DNA from: Firmicutes bacterium UBA3738
Lineage (GTDB): Bacteria; Bacillota; Clostridia; Peptostreptococcales; Anaerovoracaceae
Direction of reading: 5' to 3'
NCBI GenBank assembly: GCA_002372505.1
Contig: DFGY01000071.1
Location: forward strand, 1 to 47,582
DNA length: 47,582 nucleotides
Shown here: piece after piece, positions 8,345 through 17,484 of the stretch
Numbering within the stretch: position 1 is the stretch's first letter
How the letters are laid out: each line of letters starts with the position of its first letter
Position numbers and translations under genes: made by a program
Notes under the pieces: generated by a model
The model's database searches: none
Told to the model about the DNA's origin: nothing
What the model saw: the letters and a program-made list of their open reading frames with translations, nothing else

Positions 8345-9851
8345 TCATACCACCTCTGTAACCCAGCGCCTCTGCCAGATGACGCTCCTCAATATCCTCT
8401 GCACCTTCTATGTCCGCTATAGTCCTGGCCACTAAAATGGTTTTATGATAGGTGCGCATGGTCAGGGGCAATTTGTCGTAGGCATTTTTCATAAGTCTTT
8501 TGCCCCCTTCATCGAGTTTGCAATACTCTCCGATGAGCCTTACCGGAAGATGGGCGTTATGCATCATTCCATCTTTGCCATATCGCTCTTCCTGTCTCTT
8601 TCTTGCACCGACTACCTGCTCTCTCATTTCAGCCGTGCCAATTTCACTTTTCTTTTCCACATCCTCATACCTGACCCGGTTAACCCTTACATGCATATCG
8701 ATGCGGTCCAGTATCATGTCGGATATTTTTCGTTCGTAATTTGCAATCTGCAGACCGCTGCAGGTACACTCCTTGCTGTCATCGCCTGCGTGGCCGCAGG
8801 GACAAGGATTTGCTGCAGCAACAAGAATAACATTCCCCGGAAATCTTGCATTGCCGCTGTGCCTGGCGATGACCACTTCCTTATCTTCAAGTGGTCTCCT
8901 GAGTGATTCGATAACGTTCTTTGAGAAGAGAGGCATTTCGTCCATGAATAGCACTCCCTGGTGAGCCAGGGAAAACTCTCCGGGCCTTGGGTGAAGTCCT
9001 CCTCCCAGAAGGGCAGCCTTGGTTATGTCATGGTGAATGCTTCTGAATGGACGCTTGGTGACCAGGGGCATGTTCTCTCCCAGGAGCCCCGCCACGGAAT
9101 ATATTTTCGTAATGACCAGCATCTCTTCCTTTGTGAGAGGAGGCAGTATTCCCGGCAGCCGCTTAGCCAGCATGGTCTTTCCTGCCCCCGGGCTTCCCAT
9201 CATCATAAGACCGTGTCCGCCGGCAGCGCTTATTACCATGGCCCGCTTGGCATTTTCCTGTCCTGCCACATCGGCAAAATCTTCCGTTACTTCATCCCCT
9301 TCCTCCCAGTCAATCAGTCTCTCGGGTTTTATCCATATTCTTTCTTCACCTCTGAAATGCCTTACTACCTGAGTCAGATTCCTTACGGGATAGACATCCA
9401 CGCCTTCCGCCAGAGATGCTTCTTCCGCATTTTCTTCCGGTACAAACACATTTTTTATTCCCTCTTTAGCCGCGCACAGCACCAGAGGTAGCGTCCCTCT
9501 TACGCCAACGACTCTTCCATCCAGTGACAATTCTCCGAAGAATGCTGTGTCTCTTCCTATTACAGGTAGGACTCCCGATGAAACTAATATCCCCACGGCC
9601 ATGGGAAGATCGAAATGGCTGCCTTCCTTTTTGCTGAAGGCCGGAGAAAGGTTTACCGTTATTTTTGTTCTTGGGAATGGAAGAAAGCTGTTTGCCAGGG
9701 CGGACTTAATTCGCTCACCCGCCTCCTTAATCACTGCATCCCCCAGACCTACCACGTTGTAAGAAGGCAGGCCGCTTGTAATATCCGTCTCCACAGTTAT
9801 AACCTGACCATCAATGCCATACAGGGAGGCCGTCATTATTTTCGATAGCAT
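8334..9851 (-). CDS. comM: YifB/ComM family Mg chelatase-like AAA ATPase
   Basis: The protein has 505 residues. An N-terminal ChlI-like domain (about 20-140) starts YGIDGQVITVETDI. An AAA+ core follows with Walker A GSPGAGKT at 219-226, then the C-terminal Mg-chelatase-associated domain. ComM homologues act as helicases that promote branch migration in transformation. The gene lies between yraN (13 bp upstream) and dprA (overlapping), a common Clostridia order. A role beyond DNA recombination is not suggested. Confidence 0.95.
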   Translation of the reverse strand: MLSKIMTASLYGIDGQVITVETDITSGLPSYNVVGLGDAVIKEAGERIKSALANSFLPFPRTKITVNLSPAFSKKEGSHFDLPMAVGILVSSGVLPVIGRDTAFFGELSLDGRVVGVRGTLPLVLCAAKEGIKNVFVPEENAEEASLAEGVDVYPVRNLTQVVRHFRGEERIWIKPERLIDWEEGDEVTEDFADVAGQENAKRAMVISAAGGHGLMMMGSPGAGKTMLAKRLPGILPPLTKEEMLVITKIYSVAGLLGENMPLVTKRPFRSIHHDITKAALLGGGLHPRPGEFSLAHQGVLFMDEMPLFSKNVIESLRRPLEDKEVVIARHSGNARFPGNVILVAAANPCPCGHAGDDSKECTCSGLQIANYERKISDMILDRIDMHVRVNRVRYEDVEKKSEIGTAEMREQVVGARKRQEERYGKDGMMHNAHLPVRLIGEYCKLDEGGKRLMKNAYDKLPLTMRTYHKTILVARTIADIEGAEDIEERHLAEALGYRGGMNGI

Positions 9852-9863
9852 GTCCTCACCTCC

Positions 9864-10193
9864 CTAAAACGCATCTTTAATGTGATTAAAGCTAACCTCT
9901 ATCACGTCAAAACTGATACGCATGGGATTTAGGCGCCTGGCTCTTAGATATATTTCAGCCACCCGCCTTATGTGCCTCATTTTATTTTCATTTACAGCCT
10001 CCGATGGACTGCCGAATTGAAATCCGCTGCGGGTCTTAACTTCAATGAACCGCAGGGTGTCACCCTTTCTGGCGACAATATCGATTTCCCCCAGCTTGCA
10101 ACTAAAATTACGCTCGATAATTCTGTAGCCACTCTTAGAGAGAAACTCAGCGGCCTTATCCTCACCGAACCTTCCAAATTCTTTTTTCGTCAT
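9864..10193 (-). CDS. yraN: YraN family (UPF0102) endonuclease-like protein
   Basis: This 109-residue protein has the YraN signature: GRFGEDKAAEFLSKSGYRII, then EIDIVARKGDTLRFIEVKTRSG, a PD-(D/E)xK nuclease-like core. I chose the ATG at 10193 because GTGAGG lies at the right distance; the longer frame opens with a GTG that falls inside that ribosome site. The cellular role is unknown. It is the first gene of the yraN-comM-dprA-topA-hslVU run. Confidence 0.92.
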   Translation of the reverse strand: MTKKEFGRFGEDKAAEFLSKSGYRIIERNFSCKLGEIDIVARKGDTLRFIEVKTRSGFQFGSPSEAVNENKMRHIRRVAEIYLRARRLNPMRISFDVIEVSFNHIKDAF

Positions 10194-10251
10194 AATTAAC
10201 CTCACTTACCCGTTCGCACCGTTTAAAATGAAGTTAATAATGGATATCCTT

Positions 10252-10280
10252 ATATTAATCTGATTGTAATTTTATGTCAA
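10252..10280 (-). promoter_or_regulatory. promoter upstream of yraN
   Basis: Minus-strand TTGACA (10275-10280) and TAATAT (10252-10257) are 17 bases apart and about 60 bases before the yraN ATG. Between this and the neighbouring gene is a 14-bp palindrome, TTTTGCGCGCAAAA (10286-10299), of unknown role. Confidence 0.65.
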
Positions 10281-10301
10281 TATGTTTTTGCGCGCAAAAT
10301 T

Positions 10302-11753
10302 CTATACGCCGGTTACAAATTTTCTCACGGCAACGGCCACTCCCCCATCGTCGTTTGATGTGGTAATGAAATCAGCCGCCTCCTTAACCGGGTCTTTGGC
10401 ATTCTCAACTGCTACGCCCATTCCTACTTCCCTTATCATGGGAATATCGTTGGGGCTGTCGCCAAAGCTCATAACCTCGTCCATAGTCACGCCGAGAATT
10501 TTCCCCAGTTCCTCAATGGCTGCCGCCTTGCTGGTAGTAAGACCGCCTACTTCCCAGTTTGTATCGAAGGAAGTGGTGACGGTGGCAACCTCATCGAGAG
10601 GTTTTAGGGTTTCTCTGATTGCCGGCTTTACGGAAATGTCGCTGAAGAATATATTCACGTTCTCTACCTTGTAGTCGTTTTCCAACATGAAGTCCAAAAC
10701 ATTCTCAATAGGCCTGCGGGTTTTCATAATGTATTCTCTTCTGCGGAATGTGACCTCTCCGTCTCTTATGCGTTCCCACATATCCTTTTCCATATAGGCG
10801 CAGCCGTCTACGAAGACCTCCGCGTCATATCCATTCTCCACAATAATGTCATGAAGCAGCTTTACTGCCTTTGGATCTATGCAGTTGCTGTATATAACCT
10901 CCTTAGTTCTAAGATCGGTAATCTGAGCTCCATTGGAGGAAATGGCGTACTGCACCCCGTCTATACCAAGCACTTCACTTGGCAGAGAATTAAAACATCT
11001 GCCGCTGGCCGCCACTACGTTAACTCCCATGGAAACAGCCTCGCTAAGGGCCTTCCTGTTTTCCTCCGGAAGTGTTATATCCGTCGCCAGTGTCGTCCCG
11101 TCAAGGTCCAGGGCGATAAGCTTAACGGCCGCCTTGAGCTTAACATCCTCGTAATAGCGACTATACCTCTTCATGGCCTGTTTGTAATCCGGATTCTCCC
11201 TTTTTACCGTACCTATGTCCGAAATCTCTCCGTGCCCCGGATATATTTTAATGTCGTCATCCCACTTTTCTATAATGTTTCCCAGACTGAGAGCCAGCTG
11301 CACCCTGCCGCTGTCCGCAAGATCAGACCTGCCAACTTCAATGGCAAAGAGAGTATCCCCGGTAAATGCATACCTGCCGGACTCAGACAGGAAGCACACA
11401 CTGCCTCTGGTGTGACCGGGAGTACTAATCACCTTAAGACTTTCGCCCTCCAGTTCAATTACATCTCCATCCTTCAGAATCTCCGCCGGCCTGCCGTAAG
11501 CCTTAAGGTCCAGTTCATGGATGAAGACCTTGCATCCGGTCTCCTTAATGATTCCATCAACGGCACCGATATGGTCATTATGATGGTGAGTCAGCAGAAT
11601 TCCCTTCACCTTCAGATTGTGCTCTTTTATAAATGAAAGGAACTGCCCGGGATTTTCCCCCGGGTCCACTACGTAACAATCTCCGCCATCTTCCCTATAT
11701 ATAATGTAGCCATTTTCCTCAATTACGCCACAAACAAATCTTTCTATCTTCAC
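10302..11753 (-). CDS. fusion of metallo-beta-lactamase hydrolase and Cof-type HAD phosphatase
   Basis: Two complete enzyme domains lie in one frame (483 residues). The first 210 residues are a glyoxalase II-like metallo-beta-lactamase fold with HHHNDH, STPGHTRGS, FTGDTLF and YPGHG metal motifs. The rest is a Cof-type HAD phosphatase with LDLDGTT, AASGR, TSKAAAIEEL and GDSPNDIPM. The linker (YSRYYEDVKLKAAVK) is short. I chose the GTG at 11753, behind AGGAGGAAGAGG; the longer frame runs into the palindromic element. Substrates are unknown. Nothing suggests a sequencing fusion, but two separate genes in relatives would be the alternative history. Confidence 0.85.
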   Translation of the reverse strand: MKIERFVCGVIEENGYIIYREDGGDCYVVDPGENPGQFLSFIKEHNLKVKGILLTHHHNDHIGAVDGIIKETGCKVFIHELDLKAYGRPAEILKDGDVIELEGESLKVISTPGHTRGSVCFLSESGRYAFTGDTLFAIEVGRSDLADSGRVQLALSLGNIIEKWDDDIKIYPGHGEISDIGTVKRENPDYKQAMKRYSRYYEDVKLKAAVKLIALDLDGTTLATDITLPEENRKALSEAVSMGVNVVAASGRCFNSLPSEVLGIDGVQYAISSNGAQITDLRTKEVIYSNCIDPKAVKLLHDIIVENGYDAEVFVDGCAYMEKDMWERIRDGEVTFRRREYIMKTRRPIENVLDFMLENDYKVENVNIFFSDISVKPAIRETLKPLDEVATVTTSFDTNWEVGGLTTSKAAAIEELGKILGVTMDEVMSFGDSPNDIPMIREVGMGVAVENAKDPVKEAADFITTSNDDGGVAVAVRKFVTGV

Positions 11754-11793
11754 TTTCCTCTTCCTCCTGTCCTTTTGAATGGAGTGTATCAGA

Positions 11794-12060
11794 GGGACAG
11801 GCTTTTTGCAACAGTAGGCCGCTCCGTGTGCCCTACAGAAAAGAGCCTTGTTGACGAGCATATACAATTAGTAGCGCTATGTGAACAAAGCACGTGATTC
11901 ACCGTGGGTGCTTGTTTGAGGGCATAGAATCCTGCCCGAGTTCACCCACGGGTCACTTGCTGTGAACATGGTGCACTAATTGTATGCGAGGAAACCGGCT
12001 CTTTTCCGTAGGGTAGCACGGAGCGGCCTACTGTTGCAAAAAGCCTGTCCCCGTGAAACG
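11794..12060. repeat. long palindromic element 1 (GGGGACAGGCTTTTTG family)
   Basis: Left arm 11794-11872 and right arm 11975-12051 are inverted copies with a few mismatches and small gaps. The right copy continues into CCCCGTGAAACGC, the family end sequence. The interior (11873-11974) folds further: ACCGTGGGTG pairs with CACCCACGGGT around GGGCA/TGCCC. Bases 11852-11929 match element 2 at 63 of 78 positions. No protein-coding gene is seen. The arms look like a REP or MITE type element; no transposase is nearby. Confidence 0.85.
11852..11929 (+). repeat. conserved 78-nt core, copy 1
   Basis: This stretch aligns without gaps to 20513-20590 with 63 of 78 identities, including ATGTGAA, TGATTCACCGTG and CTTGT. 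Strand is given by the shared orientation of both copies. The first 20 bases lie in the left palindrome arm, unlike copy 2. Confidence 0.75.
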
Positions 12061-12073
12061 CGGAAAATAATGG

Positions 12074-12101
12074 TTGAAAATTGGATTTGCGGAGTTATAA
12101 T
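12074..12101 (+). promoter_or_regulatory. promoter of the trk genes
   Basis: TTGAAA (12074-12079) and TATAAT (12096-12101) are 16 bases apart, 33 bases before the trkA GTG. It begins only about 14 bases after palindromic element 1. Confidence 0.75.
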
Positions 12102-12133
12102 ATCCTTGTATTTAAAGAAAGGACGTATTTCTG

Positions 12134-13501
12134 GTGAAAGTTGCAATTGCAGGAGCCGGCAAGCTCGGCCATAAAATAGCCAATGCACTTATTGGCGGTG
12201 ACCACGATGTAACGGTCATAGATAAAAACGAAGAGACCCTTCACAAGCTGGCGTCACAACTTGACGTTATGACTCTCAACGCCAACGCCAAGCAAGCGTC
12301 GGTGCTGCAGGATATCCACATAGGTTCTTACGATTATCTCATTGCCTGCACAGACGAGGATGAGAAGAATATCGTCATAGCCTCATTTGCAAAAAACCTG
12401 GGCTGCTCCAGTGTAATTGCAAGAGTCAGGGACCCTGAGCATATGCATCAGATCGACTTTATCAGGGAGACAATGAATATCGACCTGGTTATAAATCCGG
12501 ACCTTGGCATCACTACGGAAATATATAAATATCTCGTTGAAAAGTATTCCCTTACAAACGGAATATTCTCCACCGGTCGGGCTTCACTTCTGGAATTCAG
12601 AGTGGACAAAATGCCCCACCTTATCGGTCTCGATATGATAAGGGTTAACGGCGAGCTGCCGGGCATGCTGGTTGTGGCCATATCCCGCAAGGGCAAGGTT
12701 ATCGTTCCTCACGGAGATGATACTCTTCAGAAGGGCGACCTGGTATATGTAATCGGTCAGCGGGTGGACATTCTCGAGCTGTCCAAGAGAGTACTTGAAA
12801 AAGGAAAGTACACCGACCTTCAGAAGGTCATGATAATAGGCGGCGGAAAGACCGGCCTCTTCCTCGCCCAGAAGCTGGCGGACTTCAACATCTCGGTAAA
12901 AATCATTGAGCGGAGCAAGGAGCGCTGTTACTACCTTGCCGAGCATCTTGAAGACGTTATTATTCTTCACGGCGATGGCACGGACATAAACCTTCTCGAA
13001 GAAGAAAACATAGACGATATGGATGCCCTTGTTACTGCAACGGGCTTTGATGAAGACAACCTCCTCCTTGCCCTCATGGCCAAGAACAGAGGTGTAGATG
13101 ACGTAATTGCAAAAGTAAGCCGTGGCATATACACGGACATGGTTTCCCAAATGGGTGTAGACATGGCCTTAAACCCCCAGGATATTGCCGTTGCGCAGGT
13201 TCTGAGAGTGGTACAAGGCAAGAAGCGCGTAGTTTCTTCCCAGCTCATACAGGGTCAGGCTGAAATAATGGAATTCATCGTTGACCACAGAATGAGAATT
13301 ACGGAAAAACCTCTGAAGAATATGGAGCTGCCAAAGGGCGTACTCATAGCAGCCATTCACAGAGGCCAGGAACTTATAATCCCGGGAGGAGAAACCATAA
13401 TACAGACAGGAGACCGCGTCATTATCGTCTGCCTCCTCTCAGATATAGTTGAGCTTGAAAAAATTCTACGTAATACCGGAAAGCTGGATTTTCTTAAGTA
13501 G
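12134..13501 (+). CDS. trkA: TrkA, regulatory subunit of K+ uptake
   Basis: The 455-residue protein has two RCK halves. Each has an NAD-binding Rossmann domain (GAGKLG near residue 7 and GGGKTG near 240) followed by a TrkA-C domain (about 140-220 and 370-450). TrkA is the cytoplasmic ring that binds nucleotides and gates TrkH. The start is GTG behind AAAGGACG. It is first in trkA-trkH-trkH, only 2 bp from the next gene, with a clear promoter upstream. Confidence 0.96.
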   Translation: MKVAIAGAGKLGHKIANALIGGDHDVTVIDKNEETLHKLASQLDVMTLNANAKQASVLQDIHIGSYDYLIACTDEDEKNIVIASFAKNLGCSSVIARVRDPEHMHQIDFIRETMNIDLVINPDLGITTEIYKYLVEKYSLTNGIFSTGRASLLEFRVDKMPHLIGLDMIRVNGELPGMLVVAISRKGKVIVPHGDDTLQKGDLVYVIGQRVDILELSKRVLEKGKYTDLQKVMIIGGGKTGLFLAQKLADFNISVKIIERSKERCYYLAEHLEDVIILHGDGTDINLLEEENIDDMDALVTATGFDEDNLLLALMAKNRGVDDVIAKVSRGIYTDMVSQMGVDMALNPQDIAVAQVLRVVQGKKRVVSSQLIQGQAEIMEFIVDHRMRITEKPLKNMELPKGVLIAAIHRGQELIIPGGETIIQTGDRVIIVCLLSDIVELEKILRNTGKLDFLK

Positions 13502-13503
13502 CA

Positions 13504-14967
13504 ATGGACCTTCATTATCGCACGATTTTCAAAGTAATAGGCCTTGTCCTAATAATTACGGGTATAGCAATGGTATTGCCTTTGGTTACTTCTCTCTTTT
13601 ACGGAGAGGCATCCAGCACCAGGGCTTTTTTGTACGTGCTTTTGCCATGTCTGGCATTGGGATTTATCCAGTTTAAATTCATACACCAATCTGAAGGCAG
13701 ACTGAGGCTCAGAGACGGCTTTCTTATAGTCGCCCTTTGCTGGCTACTCATTTCCGCCCTGGGCGCCATCCCTCTGGTAGTGGAGGGATGCTTCAAAAAT
13801 TATATGGACGCATTCTTTGAAATGTGCTCCGGTTTTACCACTACAGGAGCTACGGTTGTGAGCGATGTGGAAGCCCTTCCTAAAGCCGTGCTCATGTGGC
13901 GGGCTCTTTCCCACTGGCTGGGTGGTATGGGAATTCTGGTCCTTGCCATAGCCCTGCTCCCCACACTTGGCATCAGCGGTCAGGAAATTGTCGAAGCCGA
14001 AACACCGGGACCTGTCCTTTCCAAGCTGACACCGAAAATGAGCGAAACGGCCAGAGGCCTTTACACCATATACATACTGTTCACGGGAGCAGAGACCATA
14101 CTCCTCCTCTTTGGCGGTATGAGCTTTTTCGATGCCCTGACCCACGCATTTTCAACAGTGGGAACAGGAGGGTTTTCAAATTACAACGACAGCATTGCCC
14201 ACTTTGCAAATCCATATATAGACGCTGTAATATGCTTCTTTATGATTATGTGCGGCATTAACTTTAATTTGCTCTACGTGTTCTTCAGAGACCGGGCTGT
14301 GAATTTTCTCAAGGATCAGGAATGCCGCATTTATCTGATTTTCGTCGCAATGTTCACAGTGGCCATATCTGTGTGGCTCATTGTTAAAGATACGTACGAC
14401 AATATTTTTACTTCCATCCACCATGCCTTATTCCAGGTGGCATCCATTATATCCACCACGGGATTTTCCAGCACCGATTTTGAAAAATGGCCAAGCTTCT
14501 GCATAATGATGCTCCTGTGCATTTTCTTTATCGGTGGCTCATCCTCATCTACGGCAGGCGGAGTTAAGGTCATCAGGGTGGTGGTAATGCTCAAGATGAT
14601 CAGGCGGAGTATATATCTCAAGCTCCATCCCAGTGCACTTGTGCACATAAGATACAACAACAGAATACTCAGTACAGACGTAGTCCAGGGAATATGTGCT
14701 TTCGTATTTCTTTACGCAACCACATTTTTCGCCGTAAGCATTTTCATTTCTCTGGATAATTTTGATATGCTGACAAACTTAAGTGCTACGGCAACATGTC
14801 TGGGCAACATTGGCCCTGGATTCGGCCTGGTAGGCCCTACGGAGAATTTCAGCATATTCTCCGATGGAATGAAGTTTATTTTATCACTGACCATGGTAGC
14901 GGGAAGGCTGGAGCTTTTCACCCTTCTCATGCTGCTTACAGGCAAGTTCTGGAACCCCAACGAGTAG
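13504..14967 (+). CDS. trkH: TrkH family K+ transporter, canonical copy
   Basis: The 487-residue membrane protein has the SKT-family fold of four pore-loop repeats. All four selectivity-filter positions keep glycine: TTTGAT, STVGTGG, STTGFS and TCLGNIGPG. It should import K+ together with the TrkA ring encoded 2 bp upstream. The next gene, 9 bp downstream, is a divergent paralogue, so heteromeric channels are possible. Confidence 0.95.
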   Translation: MDLHYRTIFKVIGLVLIITGIAMVLPLVTSLFYGEASSTRAFLYVLLPCLALGFIQFKFIHQSEGRLRLRDGFLIVALCWLLISALGAIPLVVEGCFKNYMDAFFEMCSGFTTTGATVVSDVEALPKAVLMWRALSHWLGGMGILVLAIALLPTLGISGQEIVEAETPGPVLSKLTPKMSETARGLYTIYILFTGAETILLLFGGMSFFDALTHAFSTVGTGGFSNYNDSIAHFANPYIDAVICFFMIMCGINFNLLYVFFRDRAVNFLKDQECRIYLIFVAMFTVAISVWLIVKDTYDNIFTSIHHALFQVASIISTTGFSSTDFEKWPSFCIMMLLCIFFIGGSSSSTAGGVKVIRVVVMLKMIRRSIYLKLHPSALVHIRYNNRILSTDVVQGICAFVFLYATTFFAVSIFISLDNFDMLTNLSATATCLGNIGPGFGLVGPTENFSIFSDGMKFILSLTMVAGRLELFTLLMLLTGKFWNPNE

Positions 14968-14976
14968 GAGGCATAG

Positions 14977-16452
14977 ATGAATTTTGCATATAAAACCACA
15001 GCAAGAATACTTTGTCTCCTGACGGCAATAACCGGAGTGGCTATGCTGTTTCCCTTTATTTGTTCAGCTTATTACGGAGAGAAGAACACATCCGGAATAT
15101 TTGCCGTTATGTGCGCCGTCCAGGTACTTGTGGGCACCGTAGGCTTCAGGCTCATTCCTCGTTCCAAGTCTTCCCTTCAGTCACGTGACGCCTACCTGAT
15201 TGTAATGCTCAGCTGGATTGTCTGCTCCATTTTGGGAGCCCTTCCCTATTATCTTTCGGGACAAATTCCTACATTTATAGACTCTATTTTTGAAGCTGTG
15301 GCCGGCTACACCACCACCGGCGCAAGCTCCCAGAACGAAGGAATTCTCACTGAATCCATGATTCTCTGGAAGGCCATAACCCACTGGCTGGGCGGCATGG
15401 GAATACTTATTTTCATCATAACAATTCTGCCTACAATGGGTCCCGGCGGCCAGAGAATTGTGGCAGCCGAATCACCCGGCGCGGGACTGTCCGAAGCAGC
15501 CCCCAGATCCCAGGACCTGGCCAAGCTTTTGTATTTAATATACTCAAGCCTTACCCTTATGTGCTTCCTGCTTTTATTATTAGGTAGTGAAATGGGCCCC
15601 TTTGAGTCCCTCATTAACGCTATGGGCAGCGTTTCAACTGCAGGACTCTTCCTTCACCGCGGAGGAATAGCATATTACAACAGCTTCTACATTGAATCAG
15701 TGCTGGCCATATTTACAATACTGGCATCGGTAAACTTCCTGCTTCTGATTTTCCTGGTGAAACGCCGCTTTGAAGGTATAAAGAGAAATATTGAAGTCAG
15801 GGTGTTCATAATGATTATCGCCCTGGGCACTTTTCTTATATTCGCCGACCTGCTATCCACGGAAACCTACACTTCCATGGAGAAGGCTTTCAGAGAAGCA
15901 CTCTTCCAGGTGGTTTCCTTTATGACCACATCTGGATTTACCCTCGGTGATTACACCAGCTGGCCTGTGTTCAGCCAGATGATCCTCTTCAGCATGTTCT
16001 TTATAGGCGGCTGCGTAGCATCCACCTCCGGCGGCGTGAAAATCATGCGCATAATCATCATGCTCAAGCTCATAAAACGGAACTTCTTCAGGAAACTACA
16101 CCCTCGTTCAGTCCGGGCAGTAAAAGTAGGCGGCAATCCTATTCCTGCCGCCATGGTATCTTCCGTTACCGGCTTCGTGGTACTGTATATGGCTACATTC
16201 CTGGTTGGCTCCGCAGTCATTTCCCTGGAAGGACTGGATCTGGAAACAACAATGAGCACCACAGCATCCCTCATGTCCACAACAGGCATTGCCTTTGGCA
16301 AGGTAGGGGCATCAGGTAGCTTTTATCTGTACTCCCAGCCCATGAAGCTGTTCATGTCCTTCCTCATGCTGGTGGGAAGGCTTGAAATGTACACTGCCTT
16401 CATTCTCATGTTCCCGTCCTTCTGGAACCCCAACAAGGCTAAGCTCAGATAG
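14977..16452 (+). CDS. TrkH family transporter with altered selectivity filter
   Basis: The 491-residue protein aligns along its length with the upstream TrkH and shares its membrane layout. Pore loops 1 (TTTGAS) and 3 (TTSGFT) keep glycine. Loop 2 reads GSVSTAG and loop 4 reads LMSTTGIAFG, putting serine where the neighbour has the filter glycine. In plant HKT proteins a Gly to Ser filter change is linked to Na+ transport, so this copy may pass Na+ or act as a modulatory partner. AGGAGG precedes the ATG. It ends 5 bp from a convergent gene. Confidence 0.9.
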   Translation: MNFAYKTTARILCLLTAITGVAMLFPFICSAYYGEKNTSGIFAVMCAVQVLVGTVGFRLIPRSKSSLQSRDAYLIVMLSWIVCSILGALPYYLSGQIPTFIDSIFEAVAGYTTTGASSQNEGILTESMILWKAITHWLGGMGILIFIITILPTMGPGGQRIVAAESPGAGLSEAAPRSQDLAKLLYLIYSSLTLMCFLLLLLGSEMGPFESLINAMGSVSTAGLFLHRGGIAYYNSFYIESVLAIFTILASVNFLLLIFLVKRRFEGIKRNIEVRVFIMIIALGTFLIFADLLSTETYTSMEKAFREALFQVVSFMTTSGFTLGDYTSWPVFSQMILFSMFFIGGCVASTSGGVKIMRIIIMLKLIKRNFFRKLHPRSVRAVKVGGNPIPAAMVSSVTGFVVLYMATFLVGSAVISLEGLDLETTMSTTASLMSTTGIAFGKVGASGSFYLYSQPMKLFMSFLMLVGRLEMYTAFILMFPSFWNPNKAKLR

Positions 16453-16457
16453 ATTAG

Positions 16458-17465
16458 TTACAGAAACGTACGGTAATCTTCCAGATTCTTTTTTAGTGTG
16501 TTTGGAATGTCCAGACCGTAGGGGCACTTTGAAACGCACTGCCTGCACTCTATACAGTCTTCGATTCTTTCCATTTCCTTCTGCCAGTATTCAGTAAGGA
16601 ACTGCTCCTTCGGCATTCTTCTGAGAAGGAGGGACATGCGGTTGCACTGCATGATTATTATATCCTTTGGACAAGGCATACATTATCCGCAGTTACGGCA
16701 GAATTCACCGCTAAGCTCTTCCCTTTCCTTTTCAATAAAAGCTTTTATTTCCTCCGTCATTGACGGCGGATTGTCCTGGAATGCCAGGAACTGATCCAGC
16801 TCCCACTCATGCTGCACTCCCCAAATAGGAAGGGCATTGTCAAACTGATCGAGGAAGGCATAGGCTGCATCGGTTCTGTCAATAAGACCTCCCGCAAAGC
16901 TCTTCATGCATATGAATCCCATGTCGTGCTCGGCGCACATCTTTACAAGCTCTTCGTCCTTTTCATCTGCAAGATAAGAAAAGGGAAACTGCAGGGTTTC
17001 GTAGAGTCCCGATTCAATTGCTTCTTTTGCTACGTGGAGCCTGTGATTTGTAATGCCTATGTGCTTTATTTTCCCCTGCTCCTTTGCCTTAAGAGCAGCA
17101 TCATATATTCCTGACTCATCTCCCGGCTTTGGGCAGAAATCAGGATTGTGGAACTGATAAATATCCACATGATCCGTCTTCATGTTTTCAAGACTGGTTT
17201 CTAGATCTTCCCGGAATTTATCTGCATCTGTGGCCATGGTTTTCGTGGCGATAACTATTTTGTCTCTCACATCACTTAAGGCCTTACCGATTTTCTCTTC
17301 GCTGTCAGTGTACGCTCTGGCCGTGTCAAAGAAATCGATCCCACTTTCATAGGCCTTTCTGAGAAGAGCTGCTCCCTCTTCCATGTCCCTGCGCTGCACC
17401 GGGAGCGCTCCAAAACCATTTTTGTTTACAACTATATCGGTTTTACCAAGCCTGATTCTTTTCAA
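16458..17465 (-). pseudogene. aldo/keto reductase with ferredoxin domain, split by in-frame TAA
   Basis: The upstream 260 codons (16683-17465) encode an aldo/keto reductase barrel with the FFDTARAY (Asp, Tyr), ATKT (Lys) and FHNPD (His) active-site motifs. The frame stops at TAA (16683-16685) inside the first iron-sulfur motif, CRNCG-stop-CMPCP. The same frame then runs on for 75 codons (16458-16682), with NRMSLLLRRMP and CIECRQCVSKCPYGLDIP, the expected C-terminal ferredoxin domain. One base turns a probable Tyr codon into the stop. Either the C-terminal domain is lost, the gene is inactive, or the base is an error. Confidence 0.85.
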
Positions 17466-17484
17466 GTGATTTCACCTCCAAGCG

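Noticed and set aside
11754..11867. N-terminal extension of the metallo-beta-lactamase/HAD protein
   Set aside because: It is translated palindrome sequence; the GTG at 11753 has a strong ribosome site.
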